Shown here in pieces: positions 6,991 to 12,711 of a DNA stretch of 12,711 nt. The notes under the pieces are model-generated. The model had not been told where the DNA came from and did no database searches. It saw only the letters and a list, made by a program, of their open reading frames with translations. Each line of letters starts with the position of its first letter. Position 1 is the first letter of the stretch. A program made the translations under genes and the position numbers. Origin of the DNA: JBHHXR01 sp046757205 (GTDB lineage: Bacteria > Pseudomonadota > Alphaproteobacteria > Rhodobacterales > Rhodobacteraceae); assembly GCA_046757205.1 (NCBI GenBank), contig JBHHXR010000089.1, positions 1-12,711 of the forward strand, read 5' to 3'.

Positions 6991-7758
6991 TCAGAACCTG
7001 TCCTTGCGGCCGCGGATTTCCGCAAACACTTCGGCGTCCGCCTTTTCCGCCATGCCGAGGGCCGCTTTCATGTCAGCGTCACGCGCCCTCAGGAAAGGAT
7101 TTGTCGCCAATTCCTCCGCCAACACAGAGGGTACCGTGGGTTCGGCCGCGGCGCGCGCCGATTCGATCCCGGCGATGCGCTCCGCCAGCCGCGGATTCGC
7201 CGAATCGACGGTCACAGCGAAACGCGCATTCGCCGCCGCGTATTCGTGGCCCGAGTATACCAGAGTGTCGGGCGGAAGGTCCATGAGTTTGCGCAGGCTC
7301 CGCCACATCTGGCCAGGCGTTCCCTCGAACACCCGGCCGCACCCCATCGCCATCAGGCTGTCGCCGGTGAATACCGCCCGGCTGTCGGGAAAATGGAACG
7401 CGATATGTCCCAGCGTGTGCCCCGACACGTCGATGACCACGCCCGCGCTTTCGCCGACAGGCACCTGATCGCCTTCGGCGACAGCGGTGTCGAGCCGGGG
7501 CAAACGGTGCGTATCGGCCTTCGCGCCGACCACGCGGGCGCCCTGGCTTTCGCGGAGCTCCGCCACGCCGCCGACATGATCATGGTGATGGTGCGTAAGT
7601 AATATGAGGTCAAGGGTCCAGCCGCGGCGCGACAGCGCCGCCTGAACGGGGCCGGCTTCCGGGGCATCGACAAGCGCCACCGTGCCGGTGGCGGGATCAT
7701 GCGCGAGAAAGGCGTAGTTGTCCGACAGACACGGGATCGTCAAAATTTCCAGCGCCAT
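6991..7758 (-). CDS. gloB: Hydroxyacylglutathione hydrolase (glyoxalase II)
   Basis: This enzyme hydrolyses S-D-lactoylglutathione to D-lactate and glutathione, the second step of methylglyoxal detoxification in the cytoplasm. The 255 residues match the family's length. The binuclear metal site is complete: THHHHDH (55-61, supplying His56, His58, Asp60, His61), His114 in GHT, Asp133 in TGDS and His171 in GHEY. The C-terminal glyoxalase II subdomain is present, with NP (220-221) and Arg224. The ATG at 7758 follows GGGAGG (complement of 7767-7772) by eight bases. It lies upstream of clpA on the same strand with a 188-base gap, so co-transcription is possible but not obvious. It is divergent from a methyltransferase gene 64 bases away. 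Confidence 0.95.
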   Translation of the reverse strand: MALEILTIPCLSDNYAFLAHDPATGTVALVDAPEAGPVQAALSRRGWTLDLILLTHHHHDHVGGVAELRESQGARVVGAKADTHRLPRLDTAVAEGDQVPVGESAGVVIDVSGHTLGHIAFHFPDSRAVFTGDSLMAMGCGRVFEGTPGQMWRSLRKLMDLPPDTLVYSGHEYAAANARFAVTVDSANPRLAERIAGIESARAAAEPTVPSVLAEELATNPFLRARDADMKAALGMAEKADAEVFAEIRGRKDRF

Positions 7759-7822
7759 GGTTCAAACCTCCCCCGCTGCGCTACATTTGTTGAAAGTGTC
7801 AGTCATATGATACGGCGATGCA
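7759..7822. promoter_or_regulatory. Divergent promoter region of gloB and the methyltransferase
   Basis: These 64 bases must contain start signals for both genes unless one is expressed from elsewhere. TATGAT (7806-7811) is a five-of-six match to a -10 box pointing to the methyltransferase; no good -35 is visible 16-18 bases upstream. For gloB only the ribosome site is clear. TCATATGA (7803-7810 region) is a short palindrome overlapping the -10. Confidence 0.35.
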
Positions 7823-8587
7823 ATGCATTTGGACGTTGTCGAACTGCGGGCCTTCTACTACCGGACGGCGCTTGGCCGCTCGGCGCAGGTGGCGTTGCGC
7901 GACGCTCTGGCCGAACTGATCGGTTCCACCCGGGGCAAGACGCTGTGCGGCTTCGGCTTCGCGGCGCCCTTCCTGCAACCGGTCATGGCCGAGGCCCGTC
8001 GGGTCATTTGTCTGATGCCGGGTCAGCAGGGGGTGATGCCGTGGCCGGTGAGCCTGCCGAACGCATCGGTTCTCGTGCACGAGAACCAATGGCCGCTCGC
8101 CACCGGTTCGGTGGACACGATTATCGTTGCCCACGGGCTGGAGACCTGCGAACAGCCCGGCGATCTTCTCGACGAGATCTGGCGGGTGACCTCGCCCGGC
8201 GGAAAGGCGATCTTCATCGTTCCCAACCGCGCCGGCGCCTGGGCGCGGCGGGAGACCACGCCGTTCGGTTTCGGACGGCCGTACAGTTTCGGTCAGCTTG
8301 AAACCCAGCTCAAGCAGCACCGGTTCCTTCCCGAAAGGCACGCGGCCGCACTCTACGCGCCGCCGAGCCGCCGTCGATTCTGGCTGCGTTCCGCCGCCAT
8401 ATGGGAGCGGATCGGCCGCCGGCTCGATCTTCAGCTCATGGCCGGGGCGCTGCTTGTCGAGGCGAGCAAGCAGGTCTATGTGCCGCCGCAGCATGGTTCG
8501 CCCGAGCGTGTGCGCAGGCCGCTCCGCGTTCTGGAGGGCCTGACGCGGCCGGTGCCGAAGCCGGCGACGGGACGCACCCGGATCTAG
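7823..8587 (+). CDS. Class I SAM-dependent methyltransferase, substrate unknown
   Basis: The protein has 254 residues. The fold is read from a glycine-rich SAM loop, TLCGFGFAAPFL (40-51), a motif with SVDTIIVAHGLETCEQP (96-112) after the fourth strand, and DEIWRVTSPGGKAIFIVPN (117-135) typical of Methyltransf_11-like enzymes. The loop is GFGFAAP rather than the usual GxGxG with a following acidic strand. Residues 181-205 are Arg-rich with Trp187 and Trp194, and 220-254 form a Pro/Arg-rich tail. The start at 7823 fits the conserved-looking MHLDVVELRAFYYRTALG opening, but no clear ribosome site precedes it. It is divergent from gloB, an arrangement I recall as common in Rhizobiales, though no functional link is established. 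Methyltransferase is firm; the substrate cannot be guessed. Confidence 0.8.
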   Translation: MHLDVVELRAFYYRTALGRSAQVALRDALAELIGSTRGKTLCGFGFAAPFLQPVMAEARRVICLMPGQQGVMPWPVSLPNASVLVHENQWPLATGSVDTIIVAHGLETCEQPGDLLDEIWRVTSPGGKAIFIVPNRAGAWARRETTPFGFGRPYSFGQLETQLKQHRFLPERHAAALYAPPSRRRFWLRSAAIWERIGRRLDLQLMAGALLVEASKQVYVPPQHGSPERVRRPLRVLEGLTRPVPKPATGRTRI

Positions 8588-8593
8588 ATCCGG
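8578..8593. repeat. Perfect 16-bp palindrome over the methyltransferase stop codon
   Basis: CCGGATCTAGATCCGG equals its own reverse complement; the TAG stop codon (8585-8587) sits in its centre. As RNA it could form a six-base stem with a CTAG loop. No T-tract follows, so a plain intrinsic terminator is unlikely. Confidence 0.8.
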
Positions 8594-8631
8594 CGGTCAG
8601 GATTACTCCGTGTGTGTTACCGGCGGGACCG

Positions 8632-8666
8632 TTGCCGGGGCCGGCCGGAACCGGCCGCGCCGGCAA
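8632..8666. repeat. GC-rich inverted repeat between the methyltransferase and atpH
   Basis: TTGCCGG (8632-8638) pairs with CCGGCAA (8660-8666), and GGCCGG (8639-8644) with CCGGCC (8651-8656). This gives a 13-base-pair hairpin with a three-base bulge and a six-base loop. It lies 45 bases after the methyltransferase stop and before the candidate atp promoters, so it may end upstream transcription, although no T-tract follows on the plus strand. Confidence 0.6.
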
Positions 8667-8702
8667 TCCCCGAGAAGACCATCCGCCGCGGCAAGCATCC
8701 TA

Positions 8703-8731
8703 TTGCTACGCGGGAACGCCTCTGTTATCAC
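8703..8731 (+). promoter_or_regulatory. Candidate atp operon promoter 1
   Basis: TTGCTA (8703-8708) and TATCAC (8726-8731) are 17 bases apart, each matching four of six sigma-70 positions. Transcription would start near 8738, giving a leader of about 85 bases before atpH. Visual match only. Confidence 0.35.
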
Positions 8732-8744
8732 CGCGCCGATTTCG

Positions 8745-8774
8745 TTGCCAGGCTGGCGGTCTGGTGGGGATAAC
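8745..8774 (+). promoter_or_regulatory. Candidate atp operon promoter 2
   Basis: TTGCCA (8745-8750, five of six) and GATAAC (8769-8774, four of six) are 18 bases apart. Transcription would start near 8781, leaving about 40 bases before atpH. It competes with candidate promoter 1; both could be used. Confidence 0.35.
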
Positions 8775-8810
8775 GTCTTGCCGGGCTGTTCGCGCCCGGG
8801 GTGCTTCAAC

Positions 8811-8816
8811 GGAAGG
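8811..8816 (+). promoter_or_regulatory. Ribosome binding site fixing the GTG start of atpH
   Basis: GGAAGG lies six bases before the GTG at 8823. The open frame runs upstream to 8610, but only this GTG has a good site and yields the normal delta-subunit N-terminus. Confidence 0.75.
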
Positions 8817-8822
8817 CTGTTC

Positions 8823-9383
8823 GTGGCTGACAACGCTTCTCTGACATCCGGAATCGCGGGCCGGTACGCCCAGGCTCTTTTCGAACTGGCGAATGAAGCC
8901 GGAAAGGCGAAAGAGGTCGAAAGCGATCTCGATTCGCTGGCCCAGGCGATTGCCGACAGTCCTGACCTGCGCGGCGCCATCTACTCGCCGGTTTATTCCA
9001 GGGCCGACAAGGTCGCGGCGATGTCGGCGGTCTGCAGGAAAATGGGGCTGGGCGCCGAGGTCGCAAACACGGTCGGGCTGATGGCCCTGAAGCGGCGCCT
9101 CTTCGTGCTGCCGCAGATGATCAAGGCGGTCAAGGCGCTGCTGGCCGCGGACCGCGGCGAGGTCAGCGCCGAGGTGACGGCCGCGCGGAAGTTGTCATCG
9201 GCGCAGAGCAAGGCGCTGGCCGCGGCTCTGAAGAAATCCTTCGGCAAGGATGTGTCAATGAATGTTGCCGTCGATGAGGATCTCATTGGCGGCCTTGTCG
9301 TCAAAGTAGGCTCGAAGATGATCGACACGTCGATCCGCTCGAAGCTCAGCAAACTCCAGAATGCAATGAAAGAGGTCGGATAA
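8823..9383 (+). CDS. atpH: F1 ATP synthase delta subunit (OSCP homologue)
   Basis: The delta subunit ties the top of the alpha3beta3 head to the peripheral stalk of F1Fo ATP synthase on the inner membrane. From the GTG at 8823 the protein has 186 residues, the usual length in this group. The N-terminal helical part opens with SGIAGRYAQALFELA (9-23), and the C-terminal OSCP signature lies at about 151-164 (DEDLIGGLVVKVGS). The frame is open further upstream, but those codons (8610-8822) look like GC-rich intergenic sequence with hairpins, and no homologous extension is expected. It is the first gene of the F1 operon and overlaps atpA by one base (TAATG), a sign of translational coupling. Confidence 0.95.
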   Translation: MADNASLTSGIAGRYAQALFELANEAGKAKEVESDLDSLAQAIADSPDLRGAIYSPVYSRADKVAAMSAVCRKMGLGAEVANTVGLMALKRRLFVLPQMIKAVKALLAADRGEVSAEVTAARKLSSAQSKALAAALKKSFGKDVSMNVAVDEDLIGGLVVKVGSKMIDTSIRSKLSKLQNAMKEVG

Positions 9384-10915
9384 TGACGATCCAAGCTGCG
9401 GAAATTTCCGCGATCCTCAAGGACCAGATCAAGAATTTCGGTCAGGAAGCGGAAGTGGCCGAGGTCGGCCGTGTGCTTTCGGTGGGCGACGGTATCGCCC
9501 GCGTGCACGGACTGGACAACGTCCTGGCCGGCGAAATGGTGGAATTCCCCGGCGGCATTCGCGGCATGGCGCTGAACCTCGAGATCGACAATGTCGGCGT
9601 GGTCATTTTCGGGTCCGACCGCGACATCAAGGAAGGCGACACGGTCAAGCGAACCAGCGCGATCGTCGATGTCCCGGTCGGCAAGGGCCTGCTCGGGCGC
9701 GTCGTCGACGGCCTGGGGAACCCCATTGACGGCAAGGGAGAGATCAAGGCCGAAGAGCGCCGCGTCGTCGACGTGAAGGCGCCCGGCATCATCCCGCGCC
9801 GGTCGGTTCACGAACCGATGGCGACCGGACTCAAGGCCATCGATTCGCTGATCCCGATCGGCCGCGGCCAGCGTGAGCTGATCATCGGCGATCGCCAGAC
9901 CGGCAAGTCCGCACTGGCGCTGGACGCCATCCTGAACCAGAAATCGGTCAACGAGAGTGACGACGAGAGCAAGCGTCTCTATTGCGTGTACGTCGCCGTC
10001 GGCCAGAAGCGTTCGACGGTGGCCCAGCTTGTCCGCAAGCTGGAGGAATCGGGCGCGATCGAGTATTCGATCGTCGTTGCCTCCACGGCGTCGGAACCGG
10101 CGCCGATGCAGTATCTTGCACCGTACTCGGCCTGCGCCATCGCCGAATATTTCCGCGATAACGGAATGCATGCGCTGATCATCTACGACGACCTGTCGAA
10201 ACAGGCCGTGGCCTACCGCCAGATGTCGCTCCTGCTGCGCCGTCCGCCGGGGCGCGAAGCCTATCCGGGCGACGTCTTCTACCTGCATTCGCGGCTGCTG
10301 GAGCGCGCCGCCAAGCTGAACGAGGATCACGGCGCCGGGTCGCTGACCGCAATGCCGATAATCGAAACGCAGGCGGGCGACGTGTCGGCCTATATCCCGA
10401 CCAACGTGATCTCGATCACCGACGGTCAGATCTTCCTTGAAACGGAGCTTTTCTATCAGGGTATCCGCCCCGCCGTTAACACCGGCCTCTCGGTGAGCCG
10501 CGTGGGTTCGTCGGCGCAGACCAAGGCGATGAAGTCGGTGGCCGGTTCGATCAAGCTGGAACTGGCGCAGTACCGCGAAATGGCGGCATTTGCACAGTTC
10601 GGCTCGGACCTCGATGCCGCGACGCAGCGTCTTCTCAATCGCGGTGCCAGGCTGACTGAGCTTCTGAAGCAGCCGCAGTATTCGCCGCTGACCAACGCCG
10701 AGCAGGTGGTTGTCATTTACTCGGGCACCAGCGGTTTTCTGGACAAGCTCGAAGTCGCCGATATCAACCGGTTCGAAAAAGGGTTGCTGATGCATCTCCA
10801 TGCCAATCACCAGGACCTGCTCGATGATATCGAGGCCAATGACCGCAAGGTCAGCGGGGATCTGGAGGCGTCCGTCCGCTCCGCCATCGAGGCCTACGCC
10901 AACAGCTTTGCGTAA
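9383..10915 (+). CDS. atpA: F1 ATP synthase alpha subunit
   Basis: The alpha subunit alternates with beta in the F1 head, holds the non-catalytic nucleotide sites and supplies the arginine finger to beta. The 510 residues are full length. Walker A GDRQTGKS is at 169-176, the Walker B region LIIYDDLSK at 265-273, and the alpha/beta family signature PAVNTGLSVS at 363-372, followed by Arg373, the catalytic arginine position. The ATG shares its A with the last base of the atpH stop codon, and AGAGG (9371-9375) precedes it by seven bases inside atpH. atpG follows after 31 bases with its own ribosome site. Confidence 0.98.
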   Translation: MTIQAAEISAILKDQIKNFGQEAEVAEVGRVLSVGDGIARVHGLDNVLAGEMVEFPGGIRGMALNLEIDNVGVVIFGSDRDIKEGDTVKRTSAIVDVPVGKGLLGRVVDGLGNPIDGKGEIKAEERRVVDVKAPGIIPRRSVHEPMATGLKAIDSLIPIGRGQRELIIGDRQTGKSALALDAILNQKSVNESDDESKRLYCVYVAVGQKRSTVAQLVRKLEESGAIEYSIVVASTASEPAPMQYLAPYSACAIAEYFRDNGMHALIIYDDLSKQAVAYRQMSLLLRRPPGREAYPGDVFYLHSRLLERAAKLNEDHGAGSLTAMPIIETQAGDVSAYIPTNVISITDGQIFLETELFYQGIRPAVNTGLSVSRVGSSAQTKAMKSVAGSIKLELAQYREMAAFAQFGSDLDAATQRLLNRGARLTELLKQPQYSPLTNAEQVVVIYSGTSGFLDKLEVADINRFEKGLLMHLHANHQDLLDDIEANDRKVSGDLEASVRSAIEAYANSFA

Positions 10916-10946
10916 GGCCGCCTGACGGAAAAGGAGAGACTGGCCG

Positions 10947-11822
10947 ATGCCAAGCCTCAAGGACCTGAAAAACCGGATCGAGAGCGTCAAGTCGACGCGC
11001 AAGATCACCAAGGCCATGCAAATGGTCGCGGCCGCGAAGCTGCGCCGCGCCCAGGAATCCGCCGAGGCCGCCAGGCCCTATGCCGAGCGCATGAACGTCG
11101 TGCTGGGCAACATCGCGCGCGCGGCCAAGGACAATTCGGCGGCACCAAAGCTGCTCACCGGCACCGGTTCCGACCAGACGCACCTGCTGATCGTGGCGAC
11201 GGCCGAACGCGGGCTGTGCGGCGGCTTCAACTCGTCGATCGTCAAGCTGGCGCGCGCCCATGCCGAAAAGCTTGAGGCCGAGGGCAAGACGGTGAAGATC
11301 CTGACCGTCGGCAAGAAGGGCCGCGAGCAATTGCGCCGCGACATGCAGGACAAGTTCGTCGAGCACAAGAGCCTGGCCGCGGTGAAGCAGGTCGGCTATC
11401 CGAATGCGCAGGAGATCGCGCGGGACGTGATGCACCGCTACGATGTCGGCGAGTTCGACGTCGCGACGATCTTCTACAACCGCTTCCAGAGCGTAATCAG
11501 CCAGATACCGACGGCGCAGCAGCTCATTCCGGCGAAATTCGAAATCGGCGAGGAAGAGGTCAGCGGCGCCTATTACGAATACGAACCCGACGAGGATGAA
11601 ATTCTTGCCGATCTCCTGCCGCGTTCGGTGGCGACGCAGGTCTTCACGGCGCTGCTGGAAAACGCGGCGTCCGAACAGGGCGCCCGCATGAGCGCCATGG
11701 ACAGCGCGACCCGCAACGCGGGCGAAATGATCGACAAACTGACAATCGTCTACAACCGGTCGCGCCAGGCCGCGATCACCAAAGAGCTTATCGAGATCAT
11801 TTCGGGCGCCGAGGCGCTCTGA
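10947..11822 (+). CDS. atpG: F1 ATP synthase gamma subunit
   Basis: Gamma is the rotating central shaft linking the c-ring to the catalytic head. The 291 residues are normal for the family. The N-terminal helix carries STRKITKAMQMVAAAKLRRA (16-35), and the C-terminal helix ends in ITKELIEIISGAEA (277-290), which fits the gamma-subunit signature. An acidic stretch, YEYEPDEDEI, about 80 residues before the C-terminus is characteristic of alphaproteobacterial gammas. AAGGAGAG (10931-10938) is the ribosome site. atpD starts 17 bases after the stop, in the same operon. Confidence 0.97.
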   Translation: MPSLKDLKNRIESVKSTRKITKAMQMVAAAKLRRAQESAEAARPYAERMNVVLGNIARAAKDNSAAPKLLTGTGSDQTHLLIVATAERGLCGGFNSSIVKLARAHAEKLEAEGKTVKILTVGKKGREQLRRDMQDKFVEHKSLAAVKQVGYPNAQEIARDVMHRYDVGEFDVATIFYNRFQSVISQIPTAQQLIPAKFEIGEEEVSGAYYEYEPDEDEILADLLPRSVATQVFTALLENAASEQGARMSAMDSATRNAGEMIDKLTIVYNRSRQAAITKELIEIISGAEAL

Positions 11823-11839
11823 GAACCGGAGAAAGAGAA

Positions 11840-12711
11840 ATGGCAAATGCTGTCGGAAAAATCCAGCAGGTGATCGGCGCCGTGGTCGACGTTCAGTTCG
11901 AGGACCACCTTCCCGAAATCCTCAACGCGCTGGAGACGGACAACAAGGGAAACCGCCTGATTCTCGAGGTGGCGCAGCATCTCGGCGAAAGCACGGTGCG
12001 CACCATCGCGATGGACGCGACCGAGGGTCTCGTGCGCGGCGGCAAGGTGACCGATACCGGCGGGCCGATCATGGTCCCTGTCGGGGACGGAACGTTAGGC
12101 CGCATCCTCAACGTCGTCGGTGAATCGATCGACGAGAAGGGCGAAGTAGAAGCCACCGAGCGGCGCCCGATCCACGCCGATGCGCCGGAGTTCGTGGCGC
12201 AGTCCACGGAGACCGAAATCCTTGTCACCGGCATCAAGGTGGTCGACCTTCTGGCGCCCTATTCCAAGGGCGGCAAGATCGGCCTGTTCGGCGGCGCCGG
12301 CGTCGGCAAGACGGTGCTGATCCAGGAGCTGATCAACAACATTGCCAAGGTGCACGCCGGCTACTCGGTGTTTGCCGGTGTCGGCGAGCGGACGCGCGAG
12401 GGCAACGACCTCTACCACGAGTTCATCGAATCCGGCGTCATCAACATCGACGAGCTGGAGAAATCCAAGGTGGCGCTGGTCTTCGGCCAGATGAACGAGC
12501 CGCCGGGCGCTCGCGCCCGTGTCGGCCTCACCGGCCTGACCCTGGCAGAACAGTTCCGCGACCAGTCCGGCGCCGACGTGCTGTTCTTCGTCGACAACAT
12601 CTTCCGCTTCACGCAGGCGGGCTCCGAGGTGTCGGCGCTGCTGGGCCGTATTCCGTCTGCGGTGGGTTACCAGCCGACGCTGGCCACTGACATGGGTGCC
12701 CTACAGGAACG
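11840..12711 (+). CDS. atpD: F1 ATP synthase beta subunit, 5' part only
   Basis: Beta is the catalytic subunit that makes ATP. The frame is open from the ATG at 11840 to the window edge, giving 290 full codons of a protein normally about 470-480 residues long. Visible are the N-terminal barrel (MANAVGKIQQVIGAVVDVQF at 1-20), Walker A GGAGVGKT (151-158), the catalytic-glutamate motif GERTREGND (182-190) and Walker B LFFVDNIFRF (248-257). GGAG (11828-11831) precedes the start by eight bases. atpC is expected beyond the right edge. Confidence 0.97.
   Translation, partial: MANAVGKIQQVIGAVVDVQFEDHLPEILNALETDNKGNRLILEVAQHLGESTVRTIAMDATEGLVRGGKVTDTGGPIMVPVGDGTLGRILNVVGESIDEKGEVEATERRPIHADAPEFVAQSTETEILVTGIKVVDLLAPYSKGGKIGLFGGAGVGKTVLIQELINNIAKVHAGYSVFAGVGERTREGNDLYHEFIESGVINIDELEKSKVALVFGQMNEPPGARARVGLTGLTLAEQFRDQSGADVLFFVDNIFRFTQAGSEVSALLGRIPSAVGYQPTLATDMGALQE

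Noticed and set aside
8610..8822. N-terminal extension of AtpH from an upstream GTG
   Set aside because: The region contains hairpins and promoter-like sequence, the translated residues do not resemble a delta subunit, and the GTG at 8823 has a strong ribosome site and gives the normal length.
8993..11017. 674-codon open frame on the minus strand opposite atpH, atpA and the start of atpG
   Set aside because: It is antisense to three highly conserved genes, and its composition is that of a GC-rich shadow frame with no recognisable domain.

Overview
The window looks like a chromosomal segment of a GC-rich alphaproteobacterium, most likely order Hyphomicrobiales (Rhizobiales). The reasons are the F1 ATP synthase order atpH-atpA-atpG-atpD with no F0 genes directly upstream, the GTG-started 186-residue delta subunit, the divergent gloB/methyltransferase pair, and the ExbB-like plus OmpA-like gene pair. 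Family and genus cannot be fixed from the sequence alone. No mobile element, tRNA, rRNA or CRISPR array is visible, and gene density is high: no gene-free stretch exceeds about 235 bases.

Layout. (1) 1-462, minus: 5' part of an SPFH/band-7 (stomatin/QmcA-like) membrane protein, cut by the window edge. (2) 638-4399, plus: a two-gene envelope system, an ExbB/MotA-type proton-channel protein with a long cytoplasmic coiled coil, followed 3 nt later by a MotB/OmpA-type protein of 813 residues. The second protein carries a proline-free stretch of about 680 residues with six 42-residue repeats between its single membrane helix and its peptidoglycan-binding domain. (3) 4481-6802, minus: clpA, the Clp protease unfoldase, with a shared hairpin in the convergent gap and no clpS beside it. 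(4) 6991-7758, minus: gloB (glyoxalase II). (5) 7823-8587, plus: a class I SAM-dependent methyltransferase of unknown substrate, divergent from gloB. (6) A 235-base leader containing a palindrome, a GC-rich hairpin and two candidate promoters. (7) 8823-12711, plus: atpH, atpA, atpG and the first 290 codons of atpD, tightly packed as an operon that runs off the window.

How the genes fit together. The F1 operon makes the catalytic half of ATP synthase. ClpA recognises and unfolds substrates for ClpP. GloB finishes methylglyoxal detoxification. These are housekeeping functions. The least ordinary part is 638-4399. It has the architecture of a proton-driven stator: a MotA/ExbB channel, plus a one-helix partner with the conserved membrane aspartate and an OmpA-like peptidoglycan clamp. 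Both subunits have coiled-coil extensions, and no flagellar, Tol-Pal, TonB or Zorya effector gene is seen nearby. Its second subunit, as a straight helix, would be several times longer than a periplasm is wide.
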